From positions 1 through 57,818 of the IMG/VR virus record IMGVR_UViG_3300032893_000051: a stretch of DNA of 57,818 bases. One strand, given 5' to 3'. Positions 17,903-27,191 of this stretch are shown piece by piece. The notes below the pieces were generated by a model that saw nothing but the letters and a program-made list of their open reading frames with translations, was not told where the DNA came from and did no database searches. The position numbers and the translations under genes are program-made. The stretch is from a virus. How positions within the stretch are numbered: the first letter of the stretch is position 1; the number at the start of each line of letters is the position of its first letter.

Positions 17903-19273
17903 TTAGCCCCTCCTCTGAGACGGATGACCCGAGAGGTACTGATTGTACATCTGCTTACCTTCGGGAGTGTCTAGGAACCGCTCGACTGCGGCTTCCTTGC
18001 TCAACTTCTCGCCGCTCTTTTGGACCTGGGCCATCGCGGCACTTTCGATCTTCGCGTACCAGTCTCCGGCGACGCCCTCTCGATCGGAGCCGACCTCTGA
18101 GAACAGAGAGCCTTTCGCGATCTGCTCGTCGGCCGCGAGAATCATCTTCTCGACCTTCTCGAACTGATCGGGGGCTTTCTCGGACAAAACCTGCATTGTC
18201 TCCACAAGGTCCTCGACCTTCACTCCCAGACCTTTCAGGTGGGAGTACTTCTGGATGAGTTCCTTGCGGTACGCCGTTTTCTTCACCAGGGCCAGCTCGC
18301 GGGCTAGATTCTGGTTGCTCTTGAAGACTTCCTCCACGGCCGCACGCGTTTCCTTCGGCACGTTGGCCAGGAGAGACTTCATGACGCTAGACTTGCAAAC
18401 GTCATCTCCGTCCATATCGTCGGCCTCCTTCTTTTTCGAAACCATGTCTTCCGGCTCCGGGTTGTGCATGTTGCCGGACTGGATTTCGCCCTGTCCGGGT
18501 TCGTCACGCACGACCTTGCCTTTATCCCCGTAGTTGCCTTCCATGTCCTTCTGAGTCGGCTGCTGCGTGGGATACTTTCGGTAGCCAAGCTTGTGCATGT
18601 GCTCCTTGTACGCCCCGAAAGCTTTCCCGAGAGCCTCCATGTGGTGCTCTTCGGAGATAGGCTCCGGGGACTGGGTCGCAGACCCCATTTTTTTGTCCAT
18701 GTCTTCTCCTTGGTATTGTTCCGTAGCGTGCTGCATCTGCAAGCCCGCAGCACTCAGCACTTCGTGAAGAAGCACCGGCGAAAGAGAGTCTTTAAACGGG
18801 GTCAGAATCCGGACCACCGCCTTTAGGGCGGACTGGGCGCGCTCGTCGACCGGACCCACGTCATTCAAATCTTTTTCGACATCCATCTTGTCCGCCCTTT
18901 CCTTCAGGGCAGGGTATTTTCTGTATACCGCCGCCTGTACCTTTTTCTTTTCCTCGGGAGTTCCGTGCTGAGCGACACGGGCCAGCGCGTTTCTGGCGTG
19001 TGCCAGGTCGTGAATCGGATATTTCCTCTCAGCGGGCAGAGCGAAGTTGTGCTCGGCGATGTGCTTTCGGCCCTCGGCCGTCAGGTCATCCTTTCGGACG
19101 GTGGAGTACTTGCGAATCACTTCCTCCACTTTCGCGTCCACTGGCTTGAGCATCTCCTTGATGTCCTCTTCCCTCATTGCGGCGCCGGATTTGAGCACAA
19201 GGAATTTCCTTCGGTTGGCTCCCCGGGGAACCAAGCTAATTTCTCGTGCGTCGAGGTTGCTTAGTTTCTTCAC
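17903..19273 (-). CDS. Scaffold-like capsid assembly protein with DUF6582-type segment
   Basis: A 456-residue charged, helical protein. The N-terminus (NLDAREISLVPRGANRRKFL) is the sequence usually found at the C-terminal end of phage prohead proteases of the XkdF type, so protease and scaffold appear to have been re-cut here. Residues about 60-130 (LTAEGRKHIAEHNFALPAER, then HDLAHARNALARVAQHG) fit DUF6582. The last 170 residues are a helical region like scaffold proteins (KVEDLVETMQVLSEKAP, KEAAVERFLDTPEGKQMYNQ). It should guide assembly of the shell and be removed or cleaved during maturation. Confidence 0.7.
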   Translation of the reverse strand: MKKLSNLDAREISLVPRGANRRKFLVLKSGAAMREEDIKEMLKPVDAKVEEVIRKYSTVRKDDLTAEGRKHIAEHNFALPAERKYPIHDLAHARNALARVAQHGTPEEKKKVQAAVYRKYPALKERADKMDVEKDLNDVGPVDERAQSALKAVVRILTPFKDSLSPVLLHEVLSAAGLQMQHATEQYQGEDMDKKMGSATQSPEPISEEHHMEALGKAFGAYKEHMHKLGYRKYPTQQPTQKDMEGNYGDKGKVVRDEPGQGEIQSGNMHNPEPEDMVSKKKEADDMDGDDVCKSSVMKSLLANVPKETRAAVEEVFKSNQNLARELALVKKTAYRKELIQKYSHLKGLGVKVEDLVETMQVLSEKAPDQFEKVEKMILAADEQIAKGSLFSEVGSDREGVAGDWYAKIESAAMAQVQKSGEKLSKEAAVERFLDTPEGKQMYNQYLSGHPSQRRG

Positions 19274-19377
19274 CTTCGACCTCTAAAATTTTTTGAGATG
19301 TTTACGTCTTACCGACCGTAAGAATCATCAGATGCTTCTAGGTTGACAGAACTAAATGACCTGCACAACCGAAAAAT
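19274..19377. other. Short intergenic region before the scaffold gene
   Basis: About 100 bases separate the 936-residue protein from the scaffold-like gene, one of the few gaps in the late operon. It has an AT-rich stretch (AAAATTTTTT) and a CTAG near 19340. An internal promoter for the scaffold-capsid genes is possible, but I see no convincing -35/-10 pair. Confidence 0.3.
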
Positions 19378-22188
19378 TTACGACCTGACACCAAGTCCCC
19401 CCACCGACACGCCCTGGTACTCCCCGTCCAACACTTTTCGCCACTCTTTCGGGTCCAGGATCTTGATCGCTATGACCCAGGAACCTTGCTTCACGGTTTG
19501 GGGTCCGTAGGGCCCCTCGTTCCACTCCAGGTCCTGCGGCACTATGTAGGATTCGACGGGCACCGCCTCTATTTCTTCCTCGTGGTTTTTCCCAACCATT
19601 CGGGAGCTTATCAGGTAGTTGTGCGCCGCTTCCTCGATATCCTCGGGGGTCATCCAATCGTCCTGTTCGTCGAGCTCCTCGGGGGCTAACACTACGCAGT
19701 AAATGATCTGCTTTTTTATGTCGGCCTTCTTGATCGGACAGATCTTCCGCACCCACTTCGTCAGCTCTGGGTATCGGTTGTAGATCGCGTTCTTTACGAT
19801 CTCCTCGTCGGTGGTTCCGGAGGATTGCCGAAGCGACTCCATGGCTTTTTCGAGGGTCTCCATCGGATAGGCCATTCGATCCGGCACAGCGTAGTTCTCG
19901 TTGCCGATGAGTTCAGCGGGTTTCGCATCCAGCATAGGCTGGGACTCCTGCGCTTCCTCTGAGAGAAACCGGTGGAAATCCCCCTGGAACTTCTCAAAGT
20001 CCGGCACCAGCTCCTCGGTCGACGGGTGCACGCCCTCGCCCTGTTCCTCGAGCAGAAATCGGATGAAGTTTTCTCCAAAGTTCGACAGCGCCTGGTCTAG
20101 ATCTCCGATCTCGTGCTTTTCTATTTCGCTGCCGGCCCCGGGCTGCTGTCCGGCGACTATCACTTTGTCATCGGAGTGCTCCTGCTGCCGAGAGACTAAA
20201 GAGCCCTGGCTCGGGTATCCGTGAACGCGATTACCCCGTCCGGAGCTCGTGGCGTCGCTCCAGGTGTAGCCGAGAGCGTCCATCGCCAGTAGTGCGTCTG
20301 CAGGGAGCATGTCATATTGGGCAATCCCGATTCTCGGCTCCGAATCGTTCGACGTGGAAGCATCGGGGACCGCCACTCCAGTGAACCGCTGGCGAAAGCT
20401 CGGCTGCCCCTCTATCTTCTGGACATCCTCGTTTGTTTCATGACCGGTGAGGACGAGCCGTGGGAACTCCTTCGTCCAGTCGGGGTAGTTGTAGATGTCG
20501 TTCGGGCCCTCATAGGTGAATTGCCCTCCTGGCATGAGCACGCGCTGAATCTCCGACAGTAGAGCCTTCTGGTCCTGTTTTTCCAGATCCTGTAGCCCAT
20601 CGCGGAGTCGCACATTTCGGACGCTCCTGTCTGGTAAAGGAATTCCGGTTGTAAGATCGTGAACCACGGTGCCGTAGTCGTAGGGGTAGACGTCAAATCC
20701 CACGTAGCCGGGCATCCGCGCCTGCCCGCTCATCAAATCTATATTCAGCCCCACCGGCCAGTTGGATGTGGATTCTTCTTCGTTTTCGAGAGTGTCCTTG
20801 TTAATTTCCGGGTTATGCTCGATCGCCAACGCATCGCTGGTGTCTACTGTTTCGATTCGCTTTTTCCGATAGTAGTCTGGGTCGTCCTCGAGGTGACTTA
20901 TGGCAAGCTCCTTCGCCTCCTCGCCAACGCTCGTCGTGTGCTCCATTTCCCAGTCGATTCCTGAGACGATTTGCTCCATGCCGTACAAATCCGACGCATC
21001 CTGGTTGTCGCCGGCCACGTAGTTCTTCAGACACTCGCCGTACTTTTCCGCCACGGAAAAAAGCCCCAGTCCCCCAAATTCCTTCAGCACTTCAGCTTCC
21101 AGATTGTTCACGCTCGGGGGCTCTACCTGAGAACTACGGCTCCGGTCAGTCGAGGTAGGCGGAGTCCCCTGCGGCTCGACCTTTCGCTGAAACGGCTGCT
21201 TTTTCTCGTCCTGTGGAGGGGAGGGAACGTGGACGTCCGAGCCCCCTGGCTGAGCTTTGGAGATCTCTGGAAAGTTCCTTCTGAGATGGTCCTTTAGGCC
21301 CGGGTGCGTTTCCATTATCGACATCGTCTCCTCCGGAGTAAAAACTCTCGCCGGCAGCTGCTTTTTCCCAGTCTTTATGGCTTTGTGCATGCGGTGGTGC
21401 CCGTCAATCAGTAGGTATCGAATCCCCTCCTGCGTGGGAATCGAGGCAATGAAAACGGGGTTTTTGGACTTCGATCCCATCGCCGCCTGCTCGTCGACGT
21501 GTATCTTGTCACTCCACGCGGGATCCACGGGGACCTTGGCGTTGTGCTTTTTGCCGGCAAGGTCTCGCGCCTTGTCGATGTCGAAAATCATCGACCCTAT
21601 GACGAACTTCTCCGCGTCCGAGCCGTCACGGACAGTCCCACCGAGGACGTCGGGCAGCGAGCGGTAGATGTTCTCTGGGGTGACGTCCGGGGCAACGCCC
21701 TCGACTGGCTCCGGATCGGATTTTCCGACTTCTCCTGTGGCTTCACCCGTATTCCTACCGACACGCACCGCACGGTCATCCCATAGCTCCTTCATGTGGT
21801 GATCCTTGACGTTGGTGACTTCCAGCCTGGGAAGCCCCTGCGCCTCGAGCCAGTCCTGGATTTTCTTTACGTTGCCTTTTTTCCCAGCGCGCGCGGTGAA
21901 AACCTTTACGTTCTCGCCCTTCGACAGCCAGTCCTTCACCCGGTTGACCATGGGTCCAACGGCTTGGCCGATGTGGTCGTCGCCTTTGTACCCATCGTAA
22001 TGGGCTAGCGTTCCGTCCAGATCGACTCCGATCCAGGAGTCCATTTTCTTCTTCTTGGTTTCTACCTTCTCTGGAAGGTCCATCCCGCGGCTCGCGCGGT
22101 CGTATTCCCGAACGGTCTTTTTGGGGATATCCCCGCGGGCCTCGGCTGCGTGAAAGAATCGACGCTGTGCTTCCGAAACGTACGGCAT
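19378..22188 (-). CDS. 936-residue multidomain head protein: HAD, ParB-like, DUF5661, methyltransferase-like, XkdF
   Basis: I chose the ATG at 22188 (MPYVSEAQRRFFHAAEARGD, a widespread phage N-terminal motif) because it has a GGAGG site and forms TAATG with the upstream stop. Domains by residue: HAD-like phosphatase at about 49-145 (VDLDGTL, FTARAG, ELWDDRAV); ParB/sulfiredoxin-like at about 190-295 (LLIDGHHRMHKA); DUF5661-like at about 365-445 (ELAISHLEDDPDYY); SAM-methyltransferase-like at about 475-600 (LNIDLMSG, GFDVYPY, EIQRVLMPGGQF); XkdF-type prohead-protease domain at about 810-936 (PEELDEQDDWMTPEDIEEAA). The C-terminal domain fits the position before the scaffold gene; the joined enzyme domains are most unusual and may be carried into the capsid or released by processing. 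Confidence 0.75.
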   Translation of the reverse strand: MPYVSEAQRRFFHAAEARGDIPKKTVREYDRASRGMDLPEKVETKKKKMDSWIGVDLDGTLAHYDGYKGDDHIGQAVGPMVNRVKDWLSKGENVKVFTARAGKKGNVKKIQDWLEAQGLPRLEVTNVKDHHMKELWDDRAVRVGRNTGEATGEVGKSDPEPVEGVAPDVTPENIYRSLPDVLGGTVRDGSDAEKFVIGSMIFDIDKARDLAGKKHNAKVPVDPAWSDKIHVDEQAAMGSKSKNPVFIASIPTQEGIRYLLIDGHHRMHKAIKTGKKQLPARVFTPEETMSIMETHPGLKDHLRRNFPEISKAQPGGSDVHVPSPPQDEKKQPFQRKVEPQGTPPTSTDRSRSSQVEPPSVNNLEAEVLKEFGGLGLFSVAEKYGECLKNYVAGDNQDASDLYGMEQIVSGIDWEMEHTTSVGEEAKELAISHLEDDPDYYRKKRIETVDTSDALAIEHNPEINKDTLENEEESTSNWPVGLNIDLMSGQARMPGYVGFDVYPYDYGTVVHDLTTGIPLPDRSVRNVRLRDGLQDLEKQDQKALLSEIQRVLMPGGQFTYEGPNDIYNYPDWTKEFPRLVLTGHETNEDVQKIEGQPSFRQRFTGVAVPDASTSNDSEPRIGIAQYDMLPADALLAMDALGYTWSDATSSGRGNRVHGYPSQGSLVSRQQEHSDDKVIVAGQQPGAGSEIEKHEIGDLDQALSNFGENFIRFLLEEQGEGVHPSTEELVPDFEKFQGDFHRFLSEEAQESQPMLDAKPAELIGNENYAVPDRMAYPMETLEKAMESLRQSSGTTDEEIVKNAIYNRYPELTKWVRKICPIKKADIKKQIIYCVVLAPEELDEQDDWMTPEDIEEAAHNYLISSRMVGKNHEEEIEAVPVESYIVPQDLEWNEGPYGPQTVKQGSWVIAIKILDPKEWRKVLDGEYQGVSVGGLGVRS

Positions 22189-23066
22189 TAAGCCTCCGAA
22201 ATCTCGATGGTCAGTATGCACTCGCAGTTAGGGTGAAGCGGAGGGCCATCCACTCCGGCCGAGAACTGGTCGTGCAGTCCGACGGATTCACCATCAAGCT
22301 CCGTGCACTCTGGGCACGGGTTGCCGTCCACCTGCCAGACCTTCTGAGAGCCTTGCCCAATCAGCCCCTCGGCTGCGGCAGCCTGCCAAACTAATTGCTG
22401 CCCCTGATTCTGAACGGCCTGCGTCTCGGTCTTCGCTATCATCTTAGCACGGTAGTCGAGCAGCCTGTCATGGTACTGGTCCACAAGCTTATCTATCCTA
22501 GTTCTGGGCAGCCCCTGCGACTCTAGGGTCGATTGGTAGTTGATCAGCGCTGTGGCCTGCTGTGGGTAGAGTCCGATCATGGGCTTGATCAGCCGAGCCA
22601 TCGTGGGCACTGGAATCGACTCACGGAGCTGTTTCTCCACAGCCTGCTGGATGACTTTCCGGGCATCGGTGCTGATGTCGGTGACGAGCCTTCCCGTTCT
22701 GCGGTCAACGTAGTCCTGTATTCTCCGGTTCTTTAGGTCAAATCTCAAATTCTTATCTGCCTGTGCCGGCAGCGGGGCTAGATCGGAAAACTCTCCCATG
22801 GACCTAGCCATATGCGCGCGGTATTGGTCCAACTCGTCGGGCAGCTCGCTCCAGGGAACGAGTGAGTAAATTGAGTTGTAGTTTCCCGACAACCACGCGT
22901 CCGACAAAGTTTTCTCGCTGATCTTTTTCTTGAAGGACTTTATCCCAGACAAAAAGTCCACGCGCGCGGCCTGGGACATCGTATTCGTCAGCGCCCGCAC
23001 CCGAGCGGTAGTCCTACGGTACGTTTTTCTGGGAGCCGCCTTCTGAACTGTGGAGAAGATGATCAC
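22188..23066 (-). CDS. Phage head morphogenesis protein (Mu gpF-like)
   Basis: A 292-residue protein whose C-terminus has the family signature: MIAKTETQAVQNQGQQLVWQ, then CPECTELDGE and LHPNCECILTIEI, the paired cysteines of the Mu F-like minor head domain. The N-terminal part is helical. It follows the portal and Cys-rich genes and is expected to be a minor head protein next to the portal. Coupled upstream by ATGA. Confidence 0.85.
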   Translation of the reverse strand: MIIFSTVQKAAPRKTYRRTTARVRALTNTMSQAARVDFLSGIKSFKKKISEKTLSDAWLSGNYNSIYSLVPWSELPDELDQYRAHMARSMGEFSDLAPLPAQADKNLRFDLKNRRIQDYVDRRTGRLVTDISTDARKVIQQAVEKQLRESIPVPTMARLIKPMIGLYPQQATALINYQSTLESQGLPRTRIDKLVDQYHDRLLDYRAKMIAKTETQAVQNQGQQLVWQAAAAEGLIGQGSQKVWQVDGNPCPECTELDGESVGLHDQFSAGVDGPPLHPNCECILTIEISEA

Positions 23067-23278
23067 GGCTTGAACTGCTCCATGTCCAGGAAGTCCTTAT
23101 GTATCCCGCACATGTCCGGATCCTCGCAGCAGGAGTTCAGTACGCGATCGCACCGCAGGCAGACCTTCACGATGTGGAAGCGGCACTCCGGCATGTCCGG
23201 CCTGTGCCACTTGGACTCCTTGCAGCCCTCTCGTACACATTGGGTAATCTGATGATGTTGCTCCATCAAAGTACGCAT
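23063..23278 (-). CDS. Small Cys/His-rich protein between portal and head morphogenesis genes
   Basis: About 71 residues if started at the ATG at 23278, six bases after the portal stop; an in-frame start at 23326 would overlap the portal gene by 43 bases. Eight cysteines and several histidines (ECRFHIVKVCLRCDRVLNSC, then CEDPDMCGIHKD) suggest a zinc-binding module. Function unknown. The stop overlaps the next start as ATGA. Confidence 0.6.
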   Translation of the reverse strand: MRTLMEQHHQITQCVREGCKESKWHRPDMPECRFHIVKVCLRCDRVLNSCCEDPDMCGIHKDFLDMEQFKP

Positions 23279-23283
23279 ACGCC

Positions 23284-24960
23284 CTAGTAGTTGAAGTTGA
23301 TCCGCTTCCGGTCTCTTTCGGCCCATTCGGTTTCCCTTCCGTTGTTTCGGTAGGTATCCCGCTCTGTGTTGGCCTGCGGATTGGTTTTGAAGTTCGTGGA
23401 CGGGTTCTGAGGAGCCACGTCCGTCTGAGTAATCGGGTTATTGTTACCCAGGGCGTTCGCCTCTGTATAGACCGCAGACGTCGCAGGCTTTTGGTTCACC
23501 GGCGTGGTGTCCGCAGGGAGGGTTAGCCCCGTCGGCGTCTGCACGGGCACGCCTGGGATCTCCACCACTTTCTGCGGGATCTCGGGTTCTTTCAGCTCGA
23601 CCTGCATCGACTCCATGCTCATCGGATCCGAGGGCTCGGGCATGTTGCCAACCTTCATCAGGTACTTCTCTAGGTCGAGATTTGGGAACAGCGGGAATCC
23701 GGAGATCGCTAGGTTTTTGATGTACTCGCCGAGTTCCTTGAGATCCACGGACATCAGATCGCCGTGGGTAATTTTGGGGTAGTCGGAAATGGCAAAGTCG
23801 TTTAGGGCGAACAGTCTGGGAATCGCATAGTTGTTGAAAATGTCGGCGATGATGTCCAGCTGTCCGCCTATTGCGGTGGAGAACAGGTTCGTCTTCGACG
23901 AGGCGAGCGCGTAGCTTCCGACCTTGTCCTGTCCCATGAGCATAAAGTCCGCCACCATCGTCATCGCGATTCTCTGGTCGTAGCGGTTTATTATTTTGTC
24001 CGTGTCGAACTGGCGCTGGCCGCCGGTGGAGAGGAGTTTTAGTTCGAACAGTTCCTTTCCGACAGTGTCGTATGCCTTCGGAAAGATGACGCCTTCCTGT
24101 GCGTCTCGTCGGATGTTGATGACGATATCCCGAATGGACGCTAGCAAGTTCTTCTGCGACTGGCTGGCTCCCTCGGTCAGCAGCTCGGGCGGTACGAGTG
24201 CCACTGGAAGACCGGCGAGATCGCGCTCCACTCCGATCGCCTCGATGTTCTCTATGTTCTTCTTCATGTACCAGGGGCGGTACGCGTTTCTCAGAAGTGA
24301 TTTACCTTCGGGGTTATTCTTTTCGGTGGTGGTCCGAAAGAGGAGCATTTTTTCGATGGGGATGGTGACGTGGTAGTAGTGAGGCGGGGCGAGCTGCTCG
24401 ACGCCTTGGATACCGCCGTGATCGTCAAATTGCCATCGATAAATTGTATCTTGTGACCGAATCGGAAACTTGCGCCATCCGATCCTTCCGTCACTGTACT
24501 TCGATCGCATGGTCGGATCGAAAACGTCACCGCACCGCCTTTTGTAAATGATCTCGTGGACCGAGTATCCGTACCCCAGCATTGAGAGAATCGCGTCGAT
24601 GGTGTCCACCCAGGTGTCGGACATGTCGTTCATGCAGGTCTCGACGAACTCGGCCGCCTCCTCGTCATTGGGGTGGGCCGACGCCGGGGTAACCCGCCAC
24701 GGTACTCGACGACAGAGCATCTTGATCGCGAAGATGATGCCGCCGACCGTGGGGTCGTTGTTCAGCATCTCCTTGAAGACCTGAACGCCCTTCCATCCGG
24801 TCAGCTCGAGAAGGAATTCCTCGAAGATAAATCCGGAGAACCTGCGCAGACCGGTCGCCCCGACCTCGCGCATGTCGACAACTTTTGTCTCCGCTCCAGT
24901 AAGCATCTGGCCGATCGTGGCCTTGCGAACTGGCTCCTTGGGTCCGGATTTCTTAGCCAT
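23284..24960 (-). CDS. Portal protein (DUF935, Mu gp29-like)
   Basis: A 558-residue protein with the DUF935 pattern: FKEMLNNDPTVGGIIFAIKM, then LSMLGYGYSVHEIIYKRRCG, GKSLLRNAYRPWYMKKNIEN and NRYDQRIAMTMVADFMLMGQ. It forms the dodecameric channel at the capsid vertex and binds the terminase. The C-terminal 100 residues are Pro/Thr/Asn-rich and probably disordered. The ATG forms TAATG with the upstream stop. Confidence 0.9.
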   Translation of the reverse strand: MAKKSGPKEPVRKATIGQMLTGAETKVVDMREVGATGLRRFSGFIFEEFLLELTGWKGVQVFKEMLNNDPTVGGIIFAIKMLCRRVPWRVTPASAHPNDEEAAEFVETCMNDMSDTWVDTIDAILSMLGYGYSVHEIIYKRRCGDVFDPTMRSKYSDGRIGWRKFPIRSQDTIYRWQFDDHGGIQGVEQLAPPHYYHVTIPIEKMLLFRTTTEKNNPEGKSLLRNAYRPWYMKKNIENIEAIGVERDLAGLPVALVPPELLTEGASQSQKNLLASIRDIVINIRRDAQEGVIFPKAYDTVGKELFELKLLSTGGQRQFDTDKIINRYDQRIAMTMVADFMLMGQDKVGSYALASSKTNLFSTAIGGQLDIIADIFNNYAIPRLFALNDFAISDYPKITHGDLMSVDLKELGEYIKNLAISGFPLFPNLDLEKYLMKVGNMPEPSDPMSMESMQVELKEPEIPQKVVEIPGVPVQTPTGLTLPADTTPVNQKPATSAVYTEANALGNNNPITQTDVAPQNPSTNFKTNPQANTERDTYRNNGRETEWAERDRKRINFNY

Positions 24961-25256
24961 TACGCGCCTTCGGTCATGTAGAGAGTTCCGCCGCCTGAGG
25001 CCTGAATCACGGCCACCTTCTGTCCGCCGGCGATCCCGACGTAGGTGGGCACGTTAGCCGGAAGGTACATCGACGTGTTTGCGACCGCCGTCGGGCTTGC
25101 CCCCACCGCAATGAAGCACGCGACCGTGGCGGTGAGAAGAACCGCCGTCGTGGTATCAGCGACCGCACTGCTCTGAGTGCTGCTTCCGCCGATGGCAACC
25201 GATTGGCTGGTTCCGGGATATATTCCGGGAACTGCTTTCGAGATGGCTGAGCTCAT
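24960..25256 (-). CDS. Small virion protein upstream of portal
   Basis: A 98-residue Ala/Ser/Thr/Val-rich protein with a hydrophobic middle (TTTAVLLTATVACFIAVGAS) followed by a beta hairpin (KVAVIQASGGGTLYMTE). It has no signal peptide. It looks like a small head or fibre-base protein of the type that stacks in trimers, but I do not recognise a family. Coupled to the portal by TAATG. Confidence 0.5.
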   Translation of the reverse strand: MSSAISKAVPGIYPGTSQSVAIGGSSTQSSAVADTTTAVLLTATVACFIAVGASPTAVANTSMYLPANVPTYVGIAGGQKVAVIQASGGGTLYMTEGA

Positions 25257-25264
25257 TTATCCCC

Positions 25265-25828
25265 CTAGTTCGAAATTGAAATCGCCCCAATTAAAGTGAC
25301 GGCAGGCGGCACCCCTATCTGGGTGAAGTCCCACTGCGAGTTCAGCGCAGTGGCCGCGTCGTTTATGGCCATGACTGTCGACGTATATGTTGCTGAGTAT
25401 GTTATCACATTCTGCACCCAAGTCAGGAGCGGTTGGATGTAGGCCACTCTGTTAGTAAGGCTATTCTGCTGGGCCAGGTAGTAAATAATAAAAAGTCGGA
25501 ACTGAGTTTCCAGAGAGTAAAACTCCTGGACGTACTGCTCTAGCGCTAGGCTGAAGTTCGTCAGGTTCTCTTTCTTGGCGTCGGCGAGCGACGGAACCGG
25601 AAGCCCGAAGGTGTCCGATCCGGCATTATACGCATCCCCGATGTTGAAGCTTTGTCCTCCCACTGTCGTGTCCACGCAATAGTCGTACTGCGGAGCGTAA
25701 ACACTCTGAACGTCGGTTAGACTGGCCATGATGCTTTGGACCACAAGTCCATTTAAAACCAGCGCCCACAGATCGACAGCCGTTGGATCGCTGTTCTGGT
25801 CCACTATGGTTCCCTTAGGTACTGCCAT
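25265..25828 (-). CDS. Virion-associated protein of unknown function
   Basis: A 187-residue protein. The ATG at 25828 forms TGATG with the stop of the upstream gene and has a GGAG site; longer frames only add an Arg/Trp-rich shadow of the glycine-rich gene. The sequence is mostly helical (NLTNFSLALEQYVQEFYSLE) with a beta start. No family recognised. It is the only one of this group without signal peptide besides the next small gene. Confidence 0.55.
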   Translation of the reverse strand: MAVPKGTIVDQNSDPTAVDLWALVLNGLVVQSIMASLTDVQSVYAPQYDYCVDTTVGGQSFNIGDAYNAGSDTFGLPVPSLADAKKENLTNFSLALEQYVQEFYSLETQFRLFIIYYLAQQNSLTNRVAYIQPLLTWVQNVITYSATYTSTVMAINDAATALNSQWDFTQIGVPPAVTLIGAISISN

Positions 25829-26745
25829 CACTCCACCCACTTTATTAGAATTCTGCCTCCAGAGCCCTGCGCCCCGTTGGCTCCGTTGCCTCCTGTAGTC
25901 CCAGTCGTTGCCAAAGCCCCTCCACCACCGCCTCCGCCACCGCCGCCTCCGCCACATCCAGCATTTACCGTTGGTGTCGATCCAGCGTTTCCGCCTCCGT
26001 TTCCAGCAGTGCCTCCGAGTGCTCCTGGACCACCGTTCTGACAGTTCACGTCTCCGCCGGTGGGTGCGCCTCCACCTCCACCACCACCACCCGATGTTCC
26101 TGTGGGACTGTCGCCTCCAGCGCCTCCGCTTCCAGCCGTTCCGAAAGGGGATATTCCAGCTGGACTCATCCCATTAATTCCGTCGTTGTGCCTAGTTCCT
26201 CCAGTGCCACCGTCTCCGCCAAATACGCTGAATGTTCCTCCGCCGCACAGTGGCGTGCAGCTATTGTTTGTTCCGCCAGCTCCTGCCGTGGCAAGTGCCC
26301 CTCCGTTTCCCCCGTCTCCACCGTTCGCTCCAGGAAAGGAGAGTAATGCGTCAAAAGTAGATGTGCCTCCGTTGCCGCCATTGACGGCGTTAGCGCCAGT
26401 ACCAGACGGGGCTGTTCCACCTCCTCCACCAGTTCCTGCAGATCCTCCCCCGCCTATGGTGATTACATACGTAGTCCCTGGCGTTACCGATATGGTGTAC
26501 GTCCCAGTCACGGCAGATCCACCCGCGGATCCGCCACCACCGCCCGCTCCCTGGTTCGTAGTACTGCCGCCGGCTCCTCCGCCTCCTCCTCCACCACCTC
26601 CCGATCCGCCTCTGCCCTCAACCGTCACCGTGGTCACTCCTGCCGGAGCGGTCCAGTTCCCAGAGGCTACGAAGACTTGAGTGACAACCCTTGGCTCGCC
26701 TGCCAGGGCCGGTAGGGTAGCCAGTAAAATAAAAAGTCTCAGCAT
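25828..26745 (-). CDS. Secreted glycine-rich fibre-like protein
   Basis: A 305-residue protein with a signal peptide (MLRLFILLATLPALAG) followed by VFVASGNWTAPAGVTTVTVE, a domain opening common in phage tail fibres, and then about 220 residues of Gly/Ala/Ser/Thr sequence with long glycine runs, like the polyglycine-II bundles of phage adhesin tips. The ATG at 26745 forms TGATG with the upstream stop. A glycine-rich adhesin with a leader suggests export to the host surface. Confidence 0.7.
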   Translation of the reverse strand: MLRLFILLATLPALAGEPRVVTQVFVASGNWTAPAGVTTVTVEGRGGSGGGGGGGGGAGGSTTNQGAGGGGGSAGGSAVTGTYTISVTPGTTYVITIGGGGSAGTGGGGGTAPSGTGANAVNGGNGGTSTFDALLSFPGANGGDGGNGGALATAGAGGTNNSCTPLCGGGTFSVFGGDGGTGGTRHNDGINGMSPAGISPFGTAGSGGAGGDSPTGTSGGGGGGGGAPTGGDVNCQNGGPGALGGTAGNGGGNAGSTPTVNAGCGGGGGGGGGGGGALATTGTTGGNGANGAQGSGGRILIKWVE

Positions 26746-27191
26746 CAGTCCATCCACCAGTTAGTTCCGTCCGAGGACACCCAAGTAACGCTGCCGTACG
26801 GAGTCGTGTACTTTTTGCTCGCGGCCAAACCCTCCAGCGTCTCAGAAGCGTGCTGCACGAAAGTGATGTTGGGCGCTCCGGATATGTCCTTCACGATGAA
26901 GGTTCTGCCAGTAGTTGCCGCGGGCATGGTGATATTTATTGCGGACGTCGTGTTTACGAAAATAGCGTAGTCCGTGGTCGTGGTGTCGACAGTGAGGCTT
27001 CCGGTGATCGTTCTGGTTGTGACACTCCAACCGCCGTTCGCCTGGTTCACACCGGTTCCGCCGCTCACGCCGATGATCGCGGGCACGAAGATGTACGCTG
27101 CTGGGCCGGGATTCCAAATGATGGGCGGGTTAGGCGGAGTGAGTCCCGCGAGCGCCACGCTGGAGAGCAATGAGAGAAGAAGCATCCTCAT
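26745..27191 (-). CDS. Secreted fibre-like protein, small
   Basis: A 148-residue protein with a signal peptide (MRMLLLSLLSSVALAG) and a beta domain (NITMPAATTGRTFIVKDISG, then YTTPYGSVTWVSSDGTNWW) of the kind that ends many phage fibre proteins. The ATG overlaps the upstream stop as ATGA. Probably part of the same exported fibre complex as its neighbours. Confidence 0.65.
   Translation of the reverse strand: MRMLLLSLLSSVALAGLTPPNPPIIWNPGPAAYIFVPAIIGVSGGTGVNQANGGWSVTTRTITGSLTVDTTTTDYAIFVNTTSAINITMPAATTGRTFIVKDISGAPNITFVQHASETLEGLAASKKYTTPYGSVTWVSSDGTNWWMD

Noticed and set aside
26060-26680. Long Pro-rich plus-strand frame
   Set aside because: It is the antisense of the glycine-rich fibre gene (Gly codons read as Pro) and has no ribosome site.
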